From WLND01 sp040398845 (GTDB lineage: Bacteria; Actinomycetota; Actinomycetes; S36-B12): a DNA stretch of 64,000 nt. Positions 25,825-34,356 of the stretch are shown here, in pieces. Position 1 is the stretch's first letter. Every line of letters begins with the position of its first letter. The stretch lies in the NCBI GenBank assembly GCA_040398845.1, contig JBBATH010000011.1, positions 1 to 64,000 on the forward strand, given 5' to 3'. The translations under genes and the position numbers were made by a program. The notes under the pieces are model-generated. The model did no database searches, was not told the DNA's origin, and was given only the letters and a program-made list of their open reading frames with translations.

Positions 25825-27000
25825 CCCGGTGTCGACCGGCGCGGTGCGGCCAAGTCCGGCCTGCGCTGAGCTCGCCAATTGCGCGCCAGTAATGGCATAA
25901 CCCGTGGGGTCATCGAGCAGCCCAGCGCCGAAGACCATCCCGAGCACCGAGCCAGTCATTCCCAGGAGGGGGCCGCCGGAGTTGCCCGGAGAGACCTCAC
26001 CCCGAAAGGAGTAGACCTCTCGGGCGACCCCGGCATCGCCGTAGATGTCGTCGCCACGAGCGGTCACCGTTGCCCGAATCCGGACGGCTGACGCAACATA
26101 ACGGCCACCGCCCGGGAACCCTCCGACGACCGCCTCCTCGCCCGAAACTGGTGGACTATCAGCGAAATTCAGCGCCTGCGCATCGAGGTCAGGTACATAG
26201 AGGACCGCCGCATCGAGCTTTGGGTCGAAGGCAACGACAGTCGCCGTGAACAGCGGCTCACCTGACCGCACCTGGACGGTCGGTGCATCGACCCCGGCGA
26301 CGACGTGTGCATTGGTGAGCACATAGTGATCGGCGTAGACAAACCCCGACCCGCTGAACGACGACCGGCAGGCAGGAGCACTGCCCGTCACGCGAACGAT
26401 GGAATCCCGAGCCCCGACAACGGCGTCAGTATCTGTCGATTGCGGATCAGGGGGTTGAACGTCAGGTCCGGTGACCTCGCCGAGACCCGAAAAGATCCGT
26501 GGGACAGCTGTTGCACCGACCGCATCACGAACCTCGCCGAAGCCATTGCGCACGGCATCTGGGATGAGGCTGTCGAGGCTGACGAGGACCCCGGACTGGC
26601 GAATCTGGCTCGTAACCGATGATTGCGGGAGGAATGCGATGGCGGTCGCGATGATCCAGGTGACAATCGCGAGGGCGAGGATATTGAGCCCTGCCCCGGC
26701 CGCGCTGTCGACGAAGCGTGCCGGGGTCCACGTGATGCCAGTTCGCAGGGTGCGACCGAGGTAAGACAGCAGCACCTGGCCACCCGCGGCACACACAAAA
26801 ATGCCACCGGCGAGAAGCAGGGACCGGACGAGGCCCGGCTCAACCCGGGTCTCGATGATGCCTGGGAGGAGGAACGCTGCAGCCAGCGCTCCACCTAGGA
26901 ATCCGGCAAAGGACAAGGCCCCCGCTACGAACCCTTGCCGCCAGCCCGCCCACGCGAACACGATGAGTGCCCCAACGAGGATCCAGTCGACCGGGTTCAC
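25804..27000 (-). CDS. marP: Membrane-anchored serine protease, MarP-like
   Basis: A 398-aa protein: four N-terminal TM helices of the CvpA/colicin V type (about residues 5-160), then a periplasmic trypsin-like domain with catalytic VLTNAHVV (His), DPKLDAAVLYV (Asp) and SPGNSGGPLLG (Ser). In mycobacteria MarP supports acid and oxidative stress survival and cleaves a peptidoglycan hydrolase. The GTG at 27000 overlaps the NUDIX stop (GTGA), which fixes the start. Confidence 0.9.
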   Translation of the reverse strand: MNPVDWILVGALIVFAWAGWRQGFVAGALSFAGFLGGALAAAFLLPGIIETRVEPGLVRSLLLAGGIFVCAAGGQVLLSYLGRTLRTGITWTPARFVDSAAGAGLNILALAIVTWIIATAIAFLPQSSVTSQIRQSGVLVSLDSLIPDAVRNGFGEVRDAVGATAVPRIFSGLGEVTGPDVQPPDPQSTDTDAVVGARDSIVRVTGSAPACRSSFSGSGFVYADHYVLTNAHVVAGVDAPTVQVRSGEPLFTATVVAFDPKLDAAVLYVPDLDAQALNFADSPPVSGEEAVVGGFPGGGRYVASAVRIRATVTARGDDIYGDAGVAREVYSFRGEVSPGNSGGPLLGMTGSVLGMVFGAGLLDDPTGYAITGAQLASSAQAGLGRTAPVDTGSCNIRE

Positions 27001-27680
27001 CGGATTTCCAACTCGGGATCGGCAAGTTCCGCGAACCGTTCCTGATCCCACGCGACCGCCCAGCCGGCCGAGTTGAGGACCGCGGAGACAATGCCTGCGG
27101 TGAAGCCCCATACGAGCAGACCTCGCACCTCGAATCCAACGCCGATGTAGCCGGATGGATGCCGGACCCGGCAGCGGTTCGCCGGGTCGATGAACTCAGC
27201 TACCGGGACTCGGTGAACGCTCGCCACCTCGAGCGGGGCGGCCGCATGCACCTCGCAGGGCTCGCGCCACCAGGCAAGCACTGGCGTCACGACGAAATCG
27301 CTGACGGGGAGAAAGAGGTCAGGAAGCTGACCGAAGGGCACGACCCCGGAGCGAATGAGAGCGGTTTCCTCATGCGCCTCGCGGAGTGCAGCGTCCACCG
27401 CATCGATATCGCCCGGATCGACAGCGCCACCGGGGAAGGCTGGCTGTCCAGCATGGGCCCGCATTACGGCGGCCCGCTCGATGAGGAGGAGGTCGGGACC
27501 CTGGGGACCTTCGCCGAACAGGACGAGCACCGCTGAGTGGCGTCCAGAGCCGACTGGCGGAAGGAATGTGGTGATTTCTGCTACGTCGATGGTCCGGGCC
27601 ATGTTGACAACCGGGAGAAGCCACGTGGGCAGGCTGCCAACGACGTCATCGCGAACCGATCCGAAGCGCGACCATTTCAT
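26997..27680 (-). CDS. NUDIX hydrolase, CoA pyrophosphatase-like
   Basis: A 227-aa NUDIX protein. The NUDIX box reads GGAVDPGDIDAVDAALREAHEET, with Asp at the first Glu position, preceded by the CoA-type loop MRAHAGQPAFPGG. It probably cleaves CoA or related diphosphates. The ATG at 27680 overlaps the nth stop as ATGA. Longer readings overlap nth extensively and are spurious. The order nth-nudix-marP is as in mycobacteria. Confidence 0.88.
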   Translation of the reverse strand: MKWSRFGSVRDDVVGSLPTWLLPVVNMARTIDVAEITTFLPPVGSGRHSAVLVLFGEGPQGPDLLLIERAAVMRAHAGQPAFPGGAVDPGDIDAVDAALREAHEETALIRSGVVPFGQLPDLFLPVSDFVVTPVLAWWREPCEVHAAAPLEVASVHRVPVAEFIDPANRCRVRHPSGYIGVGFEVRGLLVWGFTAGIVSAVLNSAGWAVAWDQERFAELADPELEIR

Positions 27681-28335
27681 CGGCGGGCGCCGGCCCTGAC
27701 GAGCCCGGCAGCGTCGGACGGTTCCGTCGGTCCTTCGCCGAACGACGGGCACGAGGGAGCAAGCGTGCATGCACCACAAGCGGGCCGCCGCGCGTGGCAC
27801 CTGCGACGGCCGTGCCAGATGACCAGTTGCGACACCTTGGTCCACTGGGCCTTTGGGATGACGGTCATGAGGTCCCGTTCGACCTTGACGGGGTCGGTCT
27901 GCGTGGTCCAGCCAAGGCGCCGGGCGACTCGCAGCACGTGGGTGTCGACGGCGATGCTCGGCATGCCGAAGGCCTCGCCGAGAACGACATTCGCTGTCTT
28001 GCGCCCGACGCCGGGGAGAGCGACGAGGTCGCTGAGCGTATCGGGAACCTCCCCACCGAATCGCTCGCACAGGCCTTGCCCGATTCCCTGAAGCGTCGCC
28101 GCCTTTTGCCGAAAAAAGCCGGTCGGCCTGATCACCTCCTCCAACTCCGCAAGGACGGATGAGGCCAGCGATTCGGCTGTGGGGTATCGCGCGAACAGAC
28201 CGGGCGTGACCTCGTTCACTTTCACGTCAGTGCACTGGGCGCTCAGCACGGTAGCAATGAGAAGTTCGAGCGGTGACGTGAAGTCCAGCTCGCAGCGAAC
28301 ATCGGGGTACTGCTGCTCGAGGGCTTGGACGACCG
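27677..28335 (-). CDS. nth: Endonuclease III, N-terminus lost in assembly gap
   Basis: A base-excision repair DNA glycosylase/AP lyase. The helix-hairpin-helix LPGVGRKTANVVL, catalytic Asp in IAVDTHVLR and the [4Fe-4S] ligands (C-x6-C-x2-C-x5-C near the C-terminus) are all present; the catalytic Lys region LLIATVLSAQCTD is also visible. The frame stays open into the N-run at 28336, so the first ~20-40 residues are missing. Confidence 0.92.
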
Positions 28336-28435
28336 NNNNNNNNNNNNNNNNNNNNNNNNNNNNNNNNNNNNNNNNNNNNNNNNNNNNNNNNNNNNNNNNN
28401 NNNNNNNNNNNNNNNNNNNNNNNNNNNNNNNNNNN
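28336..28435. other. Assembly gap (100 Ns)
   Basis: Exactly 100 Ns, the usual placeholder for a scaffold gap of unknown length. It hides the nth start and part of the nth-crp spacer. A tandem repeat sits at its right edge and probably caused the break. Confidence 0.97.
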
Positions 28436-28511
28436 TGCTCACCTGCCGGACAACCGTGCTCACCTGCCGGACAACCGTGCTCACCTGCCGGACAACCGTG
28501 CTCACCTGCCG
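28436..28511. repeat. 21-bp tandem repeat at gap edge
   Basis: Three exact units of TGCTCACCTGCCGGACAACCG (28436-28498) and a partial fourth (28499-28511). The 21-bp period equals two DNA helix turns. It lies about 100 bases upstream of the Crp-family gene. The array length is unknown because it abuts the gap. Confidence 0.9.
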
Positions 28512-28606
28512 CACAGATACATCCGATTCACTCACTAGCCAAGACTAATTGGCACGCGACCCACTTCGACTGCACGGACCTCCGACAAATAGGACAGAAT
28601 GTTCGC

Positions 28607-29281
28607 GTGGACGATGTACTGATGCAAGCCCCGCTGTTCCTCGCGCTCGATCCCGAGGGTGCGGCTGCCCTGCGCGCGTCCCTCACGGAGCGCTCAGTCA
28701 CCAAGGGCGAGGTCATCTTTCAGGAGGGGCATCCTGGGGAGCGGATGTACGTGATCCTCGAGGGAAAGGTGAAATTGGGGCAGTCGTCAAACGACGGCCG
28801 CGAGTCACTGCTCGCCATCCTCGGCCCCGGCGAGATGTTCGGTGAGTTGAGCCTGTTCGATCCCGGACAGCGGACATCGACCGCCACAGCCCTCACCGAT
28901 GCAGTCATTCTGGCCCTGAGCAATGAGCAATTGCGCCCTTGGCTTGCTGGCCGCCCCGAGGTTGCGGCGGCGCTGCTTCAGGCCTTGGCCCGCCGACTTC
29001 GGCGCACAAACGAGGCCATGGCCGACCTCGTCTTCTCCGACGTTCCCGGCCGCGTCGCCAAGGCACTCATGGACCTCGGTGAGAAGTTCGGGGAGGTCAC
29101 GTCCGAGGGCCTTCTCGTGACGCATGACATGACCCAGGAGGAATTGGCCCAGTTGGTCGGTGCCTCTCGAGAGACGGTGAACAAGGCTCTCGCCGATTTC
29201 GCTCAGCGGGGGTGGATTCGGCTCGAGTCACGGCAGGTCCTGATTCTCGACGTCGAGCGCCTCGGACGTCGGGCTCGATAA
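28607..29281 (+). CDS. crp: Crp/GlxR-type transcription regulator
   Basis: A 224-aa cAMP-receptor-family regulator. The cyclic-nucleotide pocket is GEMFGELSLFDPGQRTSTATA, the dimer helix ARRLRRTNEAMADLVFSDVPGRVAKAL, and the wHTH recognition segment THDMTQEELAQLVGASRETVNKALADF. It closely matches Rv3676/GlxR, a global regulator of carbon and redox genes. The GTG at 28607 (VDDVLMQAPLF) fits relatives and follows AGGACAG at about 10 bases; an ORF running back through the N-run is artefactual. Confidence 0.92.
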   Translation: MDDVLMQAPLFLALDPEGAAALRASLTERSVTKGEVIFQEGHPGERMYVILEGKVKLGQSSNDGRESLLAILGPGEMFGELSLFDPGQRTSTATALTDAVILALSNEQLRPWLAGRPEVAAALLQALARRLRRTNEAMADLVFSDVPGRVAKALMDLGEKFGEVTSEGLLVTHDMTQEELAQLVGASRETVNKALADFAQRGWIRLESRQVLILDVERLGRRAR

Positions 29282-29294
29282 CGAGTCGATTGGT

Positions 29295-29307
29295 ATGCAA
29301 GTTGCAT
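29295..29307. promoter_or_regulatory. Palindrome before the RHH/MazF pair, candidate operator
   Basis: ATGCAA-G-TTGCAT is a perfect palindrome 21 bases before the antitoxin start; AAGTTG recurs at 29311-29316. Such a site fits autoregulation by an RHH antitoxin. No ribosome site precedes the ATG, so the mRNA may be leaderless. Confidence 0.5.
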
Positions 29308-29328
29308 CCCAAGTTGTAGCGTTCACGC

Positions 29329-29565
29329 ATGTCGACCCAGATTGCTGTTCGCCTCCCGGATGAACTCGTCGCTGAGCTCGACAGTTTGGTGCAGTCCGGC
29401 GAGGAGCCGAGTCGGGCGTCCATCGTTGAGACGGCCCTCCTTCGGGAGTTGCGGCGCCGGGTCTGGGTCAGGGAAGTCGCCATACTTACGGCCCACGGCA
29501 GCACCTACGAGGACCTTGAGGGCCTTGACTCGTATCTCAACCGAAGCCTCGAAGCGTCGGATTGA
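29329..29565 (+). CDS. Ribbon-helix-helix antitoxin
   Basis: A 78-aa protein. The N-terminus QIAVRLPDELVAELDSLV is an RHH beta-strand and helix, followed by PSRASIVETALLREL (second helix). The C-tail (TYEDLEGLDSYLNRSLEASD) is acidic and would wrap the toxin. It is probably the antitoxin for the MazF-like gene that follows 10 bases later and autorepresses through the upstream palindrome. Confidence 0.85.
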   Translation: MSTQIAVRLPDELVAELDSLVQSGEEPSRASIVETALLRELRRRVWVREVAILTAHGSTYEDLEGLDSYLNRSLEASD

Positions 29566-29575
29566 TGTGCAGGGT

Positions 29576-29881
29576 ATGCGTTCGATTTATCTCGCCGATC
29601 TCGACAAGTCCCGCCCCGTCCTCATACTCACGCGTGAGGGAGTGCGACGATCTATGTTTCGGGTGACCGTTGCTCCCATTACGTCACAGGCCAAAGGCCT
29701 GCCGACTGAGCTCCCGGTTGGTCCGCGTAACGGTGTCGCCGCCGAGAGCGTCGTGTCCCTCGACAACATTCTGACGATCCGCAGCGCCGACATCGGCCAG
29801 CACATCGGGTTTCTGCTGCCGGAACAAGAGGCTCCACTCGCTGCGGCCCTGAGCCACGCCTTCGACCTCCACCAGCAATAA
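29576..29881 (+). CDS. MazF/PemK-like mRNA interferase toxin
   Basis: A 101-aa MazF-fold protein: RSIYLADLDKSRPVLILTRE (normally GEIWWADLG..RPVLVV), RVTVAPITSQAKGLPTELPV and SVVSLDNILTIRSADI match the family strands. It would cut mRNA at short sites when free. The ATG at 29576 is chosen; a GTG at 29567 is possible. A dispersed repeat copy starts 3 bases past the stop. Confidence 0.85.
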   Translation: MRSIYLADLDKSRPVLILTREGVRRSMFRVTVAPITSQAKGLPTELPVGPRNGVAAESVVSLDNILTIRSADIGQHIGFLLPEQEAPLAAALSHAFDLHQQ

Positions 29882-29883
29882 CC

Positions 29884-29957
29884 CCGTTTGTCCCATGAAC
29901 TGGGAGAACGTGCAGAAATTCGCACAGTTCGCGCCGGATTGTGCTCGTTGTCCCACT
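29884..29957. repeat. Palindromic repeat, copy 4
   Basis: CCGTTTGTCCCATGAA then TGGGAGAAC, GCAGAAATTC, CGCCGGATT and GTTGTCCC match, in order, the reverse complement of copies 2-3 at 19931-20012 (few mismatches and one or two indels). Like those, it lies immediately after a gene. Confidence 0.65.
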
Positions 29958-30707
29958 CCGGACCTGCGCGCCGAGGGTCCGTCGGCTCAACCGTTGTGCC
30001 AAGAGGCGGGTAGGAGCGACACGCGCTCAGACGGGTTCCTCACACGAGACAAAGCGGCCGCTATCGCTCAGGTCTCGGGGGATGGACCTCGATGCGCGAC
30101 GATGGCCGCTACCCGGCAAAATCGTACCAACCGCACCGTCAAGGACCACTTTCCTGCGCCCGTGCCCCCGCACGGGCCCGCAGCACTCACCGCTGCACTT
30201 GTGTGGCAGACCGTACCCGAAACCAGGACTAAGCGCCGGATGGTTATGAGACAAAGCAGCCCAGCGTCGACGCGCAATTCGTCCTGACAGCCCCAACGTA
30301 CGTCCTGAGTGCAGCAGTGCTGGTCCTGCTGGTTGCCCGCGTCAGGCACGTCAGAAGCAGACTGGACACCGGAACATGTGGGTGTGGGTTGGCGCGATCG
30401 CGGGAATCTTCGGCCTTGCAGTTTGGTCACTCATCACGTAGCACGCGAAGCGTGTGCCCGAAAGACGGCAGTCCGTTCAAAATACGCCCAGCGAGGGGGC
30501 AAGGCGAGCCAGGGAACTCCAGTAGCGTGGCATTCCCCGCCGTTTGAGGTATGTGGTCAGGGCCACCTAGCCGACACCCGACGACTATGCCGGTGATGCC
30601 GCTCGCCGCTTCATCAGCACCGGAGGGTCAACGACGCAGGAGCCGTCCTACGTGCGCGAGTGACGACACGCTCGACTGTTGGACTCAACTCAACATAGGA
30701 GACGGCC
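29958..30707. other. Gene-poor accessory stretch
   Basis: No reading frame here resembles a known protein or has convincing codon use. Two hydrophobic fragments stand out: an unstarted frame around 30285-30350 (VLSAAVLVLLVARVRHV) and a tiny ORF at 30376-30441 coding MWVWVGAIAGIFGLAVWSLIT, which could be a single-TM peptide or a remnant. A ribosome site ATAGGAGA at about 30695 belongs to the next gene. Confidence 0.45.
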
Positions 30708-31745
30708 ATGAGAACCTCGTTACGAATTCAGGCAGCCATCGCAGCATCAATCATCCTGATCGCAGGCGCAGCTCCAGCGTCTGCGACGGGCACGCTGTCA
30801 GCCACGCCGTCGACGATCGCCGGCGCGACACTGGCCAGCACCGTGCCGACTGACGCGTCGCCCCTAGGAGTCTCACCCGACGTCTACGTCGACGAGACGA
30901 CCGGCACTTTCTACCTGTATACGACAAGCCGGCCGCCGAAGACCTACACGTCACGAGACGGGGCAACTTGGGCAGAGGTGTCCGACGCGCAGCTCCCGCC
31001 AGGATCCGACTGGTCTGTCGTAAAGATGGGACCCGACGACTACCGCATGTACTACTCGGCGATCGTACCGAACGCAACCCCGACAGTCCGCTGCGCAAGC
31101 ATGAAACGAGGGCTCTACTACGCCACGTCCACTGACCTGACCCACTGGAAAACTCAGCCAGGACCGATCCTCGACGACGTCGGCTGCGGCGTACCGCATG
31201 TCATCCGCAAGCCAGACAGTACGTTCCTGCTGTACTACAACACGATCACTACCCAGCACGGAATTCACATCGCCACGTCGAACGACGGGCCCTCCTGGAC
31301 AAAGCTCCCTGGTCTCATCGCGAATAACCCTGAACTGGTAGACCCGGCGCCTCTCATCATGCCGGACGGGACGTTCCTCATGGTCAGCTCCACCACAGGA
31401 GGCGGGAAAGGCCCGCAAGAGCTTCAGATCCTCAGCTCCGCCAACGGAATCGACTGGAACCTCCGTTCCACGGACCTGCTCGCGATCCCCGGGGTCAGCG
31501 TCCTTGACCCGTCTTTGAAACTCGTCAACGGTCAGTTGCGTCTCTGGTTCGGCTACGCCCCGGACATGAACCACGACAACTCAAGGATCGCCAATGGAAT
31601 CCTCACCTTGGGGTCCGTCCCGGCAGCCGTCGTCGCGAAGCCAGGAACGAGCTGCGTCAAGGCGGGCACGAAAGCGACGTTCCAAGGCAAGCCGGTCATC
31701 TGCAAGAAAACAAAAGGCACGCTCGTCTGGGTGCGCGTCCGCTAG
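30708..31745 (+). CDS. Secreted five-bladed beta-propeller protein (GH43-like fold)
   Basis: A 345-aa protein with a Sec signal (IAASIILIAGAAPASA, cleaved near residue 27). Repeating blade motifs FYLYTTSRPPKTYTSRDG, GLYYATSTDLTHWK, FLLYYNTI..IHIATSNDGPSWTK and LWFGYAP point to the GH43/GH32-type propeller. An Asp near the start of blade 1 (SPDVYVDE) could be catalytic, but I cannot confirm the triad. The last 35 residues (CVKAGTKATFQGKPVICKK) form a small two-Cys tail seen in other actinobacterial secreted proteins. The substrate is probably a glycan. GGAG lies 8 bases before the ATG. Confidence 0.75.
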   Translation: MRTSLRIQAAIAASIILIAGAAPASATGTLSATPSTIAGATLASTVPTDASPLGVSPDVYVDETTGTFYLYTTSRPPKTYTSRDGATWAEVSDAQLPPGSDWSVVKMGPDDYRMYYSAIVPNATPTVRCASMKRGLYYATSTDLTHWKTQPGPILDDVGCGVPHVIRKPDSTFLLYYNTITTQHGIHIATSNDGPSWTKLPGLIANNPELVDPAPLIMPDGTFLMVSSTTGGGKGPQELQILSSANGIDWNLRSTDLLAIPGVSVLDPSLKLVNGQLRLWFGYAPDMNHDNSRIANGILTLGSVPAAVVAKPGTSCVKAGTKATFQGKPVICKKTKGTLVWVRVR

Positions 31746-32100
31746 CGACCGCCTTTGGCGGACGACCCTTCGTCAATCATGCTCGATTCGCATCCTCCCC
31801 CGGAGCATCAGGCCAGTTGCACGCCGTCTGCGGAATGCCGTGCGGGACACTCTCTTGGGGCGAGACTGGTTCCGCGCAAGGCATGTGGCTCTTCAAGGAC
31901 GCTCAGGTCAACCAGCTCACTTATGGCGGTGCGACTTGGAATGAAGGCATTTCGGCCGGGCAGAACCAATCGCAGATCGTTCTTCAGCCTAGATCCGACA
32001 CTTGGCACGATCCGCTCTCACGGCCCCTCGTCTGTGCCCTCTAGCATCGGCGCAACGGTTGCGTAGGTCCGCAAGACGAACCGGCCCGAAGTCCCCGGCG
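31746..32100. other. Region without a supported gene; possible coding remnant
   Basis: One forward frame is open from the propeller stop region to 32044 and reads GTLSWGETGSAQGMWLFKDAQVNQ and QSQIVLQPRSDTW, which looks protein-like. It has only a TTG start at 31817 and no ribosome site. I regard it as a possible decayed gene end, not a CDS. Confidence 0.3.
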
Positions 32101-32931
32101 TCAGCCCTTCGTAGCCAGATAGGCGAGTTGCGCCTGCACCGACATCTCTGCGGCCGGCCACAGCGCTTTGGGCGTCGCGGCGTAGACCTCGGCAACGATG
32201 GCGAGCGGGTCCGTGATCCCGCGAGACACCACACTCCGCACCTCATCGAGCCGCACCCGACGATGCTCAAGGTAGCCGTCGAGAACCTGCCCGGGGTTCA
32301 GCAGCAGAGGTCCGTGACCCGGCAGGATGCGATGAACCCGGTTCTCGCCGGCCATCTCGCGCAAGTGCCGGAGCGACTCAAGGTAGGGACCAAGTTCACC
32401 GTCGGGCCAGGCGACAACGGTCGTGCCGCGTCCGAGCACGGTGTCGCCGGTGAGAAGTGAGCCCTCGGATTCGATGAGCAGGCAGACACTGTCGCTCGTG
32501 TGGCCGGGGGTCGCAACAACGCGGACTTCGAGGGATCCGGCGGTGAGGACCTCACCTCCGACGAGGCCCTCAGACCCGAGCCGGTGTTCGGGGTCGACGG
32601 CGCGCACTTCGGCGCCCGTCATATCGGCCAGCTGCCGAGCGCCGGCCGAATGATCGGCATGGCCGTGCGTGAGCAGGATCATGGTGACCGGTGAGTCAAC
32701 GGCGAGGGCACGATCGACGATCAGTTCGAGGTGCGCGAGGTCTGCGGGGCCCGGGTCGACGACGATGGTCTGGCCCGAGCCAGGGCTGCTCAGCAACCAG
32801 GTGTTCGTCCCGTCAAGGGTCCACGCGGACGGATTGGGGGCGAGGACCAGGGTCGCGGCGACTGTCTTCGACCCGCTCGCCCAGGGCTCGGAGTCGCTCG
32901 CATCACCTGCGGGCAGCATTCGTCCGCTCAT
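32101..32931 (-). CDS. Metallo-beta-lactamase-fold hydrolase (Rv3677c-like)
   Basis: A 276-aa MBL-fold enzyme. The metal motif is THGHADH, with later ligands in ATPGHTSD, TGDTVLG and LPGHGPLL, matching the LACTB2/glyoxalase II-like branch, which includes endoribonucleases. The ATG at 32931 overlaps the NUDIX stop (ATGA). Part of the ridA-nudix-mbl operon. Confidence 0.88.
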   Translation of the reverse strand: MSGRMLPAGDASDSEPWASGSKTVAATLVLAPNPSAWTLDGTNTWLLSSPGSGQTIVVDPGPADLAHLELIVDRALAVDSPVTMILLTHGHADHSAGARQLADMTGAEVRAVDPEHRLGSEGLVGGEVLTAGSLEVRVVATPGHTSDSVCLLIESEGSLLTGDTVLGRGTTVVAWPDGELGPYLESLRHLREMAGENRVHRILPGHGPLLLNPGQVLDGYLEHRRVRLDEVRSVVSRGITDPLAIVAEVYAATPKALWPAAEMSVQAQLAYLATKG

Positions 32932-33644
32932 TTGACCCCCGTCAACTCCCAGAATCGCGGCGGCTCGACATCGCCCTCGATCAGATCGCCGGTGCGTCCG
33001 TTGACCATCGCCCATACGACGGACCCGTCATCGGCCACGATTCGCCGCGGCAGCATCGGCAGGATCGGCCGCTCCTGCACAGCGGCGATAACGGCTAATG
33101 AATCGTTGAACTGGCCGAGGTACTCGAGCACTCGGCTGGTCGGGCGCAGGAGCGGCATGCGGCTAGCCTCATGCTCTTCAAGGGCATGGGCTGGCCGTAC
33201 CCAGCGCACTGACTGAGCCTCGGTACCGGTGAGCACCGCCTGCTGATCCTTGGGCATCGGCGCCACGAAGAATCGAGTGTCGAATCGGCGCCCCTCTACC
33301 TCGGGGGTGATCCAGTGATCGGCAAGGTGGAGATCGGCAAGGGGGACGGTGACCCCGGACTCCTCGACTAATTCGCGCAGCGCGCACGCCACGAGCGCCC
33401 GGTATTCGACCTCGTCACTGCTCGCCCGCCGCGCTTCGCGGCCAAAAATCCGGCCCGGATCAGGGAGCGCTGCACCCGCAACAAGATCGGCGGGGTCGAG
33501 CCGTCCGCCGGGAAACACATGCATGCCCGGAGCGAAGGGCATCGTGAGCACCCGCTCCATCATGAAGACCTCGAGTTCGCCGTCGCGGTCGCGCAGGAGC
33601 ACGACCGTCGAAGCGGGCCTCGGCTCGGGCACCACTCCGGTCAC
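32928..33644 (-). CDS. NUDIX hydrolase (NUDT19-like)
   Basis: A 238-aa protein. FPGGRLDPADL begins the NUDIX box, which is interrupted by an insert (GRIFGREARRASSDEVEYRAL) before ALRELVEESG, the arrangement of the NUDT19/RP2p group that acts on CoA derivatives. The GTG at 33644 abuts the ridA stop. Coupled to the MBL gene. Confidence 0.83.
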   Translation of the reverse strand: MTGVVPEPRPASTVVLLRDRDGELEVFMMERVLTMPFAPGMHVFPGGRLDPADLVAGAALPDPGRIFGREARRASSDEVEYRALVACALRELVEESGVTVPLADLHLADHWITPEVEGRRFDTRFFVAPMPKDQQAVLTGTEAQSVRWVRPAHALEEHEASRMPLLRPTSRVLEYLGQFNDSLAVIAAVQERPILPMLPRRIVADDGSVVWAMVNGRTGDLIEGDVEPPRFWELTGVK

Positions 33645-34118
33645 CTAGTCGGCGACTTCGACGATCATCTCGACCTCGACCGGGGCGTCGAGCGGAAGAG
33701 CAGCGACACCGACGGCCGAGCGCGCATGCACCCCAGCATCGCCGAAGGCCTCCGCAAGGAGGTTGCTCGCACCGTTCACCACGGCAGGCTGGCCGGTGAA
33801 CTCGGGCGTGCTTGCCACGAAGCCAACGACCTTCACGACCCGAACGACCTTGTCGAGGTCGCCAATGACCGAACGCACGGCAGCGATCGCATTAAGGGCG
33901 CAGATCTTCGCGAGTTCGGCGGCCTCCTCCGCGCTGACTGCCCCGCCCACCTTCCCGGTAGCGGCCAACGCGCCATCGATCATGGGCAACTGCCCCGAGG
34001 TGTACACGAGGTTGCCAGTCCGCACGGCCGGAATGTAGGCGGCGAGCGGGACCGTGACCTGGGGCACCGTCAAGCCAAGGGCAGCAAGCCTTGCTTCAAC
34101 GTGAGACCCGTCACTCAT
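33645..34118 (-). CDS. RidA/YjgF family protein
   Basis: A 157-aa RidA-like protein: AYIPAVRTGNLVYTSGQLPM, NAIAAVRSVIGDLDKVVRVVKVVGFVAS and the C-terminal LPLDAPVEVEMIVEV. This variant (Rv3678c-like) lacks the typical R-G-C of deaminating RidA near residue 105, so enamine deaminase activity is not assured. It begins a three-gene operon and follows a small DUF4177 gene. Confidence 0.88.
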   Translation of the reverse strand: MSDGSHVEARLAALGLTVPQVTVPLAAYIPAVRTGNLVYTSGQLPMIDGALAATGKVGGAVSAEEAAELAKICALNAIAAVRSVIGDLDKVVRVVKVVGFVASTPEFTGQPAVVNGASNLLAEAFGDAGVHARSAVGVAALPLDAPVEVEMIVEVAD

Positions 34119-34153
34119 CGGTACTCCTTGGGTTGGTCGATTAGGTCCGTGAA

Positions 34154-34309
34154 TTAGGCGAGCGGACGTTTCAGGTAGGCAACCATATTGTCCGGATTGG
34201 GACCGGGGACCACCTGAACGAGCTCCCAGCCGTCACTTCCCCAGGTGTCGAGGATCGCCTTCGTGGCGTGAACGAGCAGCGGAACGGTGGCGTATTCCCA
34301 TTTGGTCAT
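34154..34309 (-). CDS. Small DUF4177 protein
   Basis: A 51-aa protein, MTKWEYATVPLLVHA...WGSDGWELVQVV...VAYLKRPLA. The pattern KWEY...GWELV is the DUF4177 signature, and the position between ridA and arsA-like genes matches Rv3678A. No ribosome site precedes the ATG; TAGTGT ends 7 bases upstream and could be a -10 box, so translation is probably leaderless. The function is unknown. Confidence 0.85.
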   Translation of the reverse strand: MTKWEYATVPLLVHATKAILDTWGSDGWELVQVVPGPNPDNMVAYLKRPLA

Positions 34310-34356
34310 GGATGCACACTAGCCCTTGTTCAGCCAATCCCGATTACGCTGAGGCC

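Noticed and set aside
28436..28511. CRISPR array
   Set aside because: The 21-bp units are directly adjacent with no unique spacers and there are no cas genes.
28227..28535. Open frames running through the N gap
   Set aside because: The Ns are translated as X; the flanking repeat gives VRQVSTV units only because 21 is divisible by 3.
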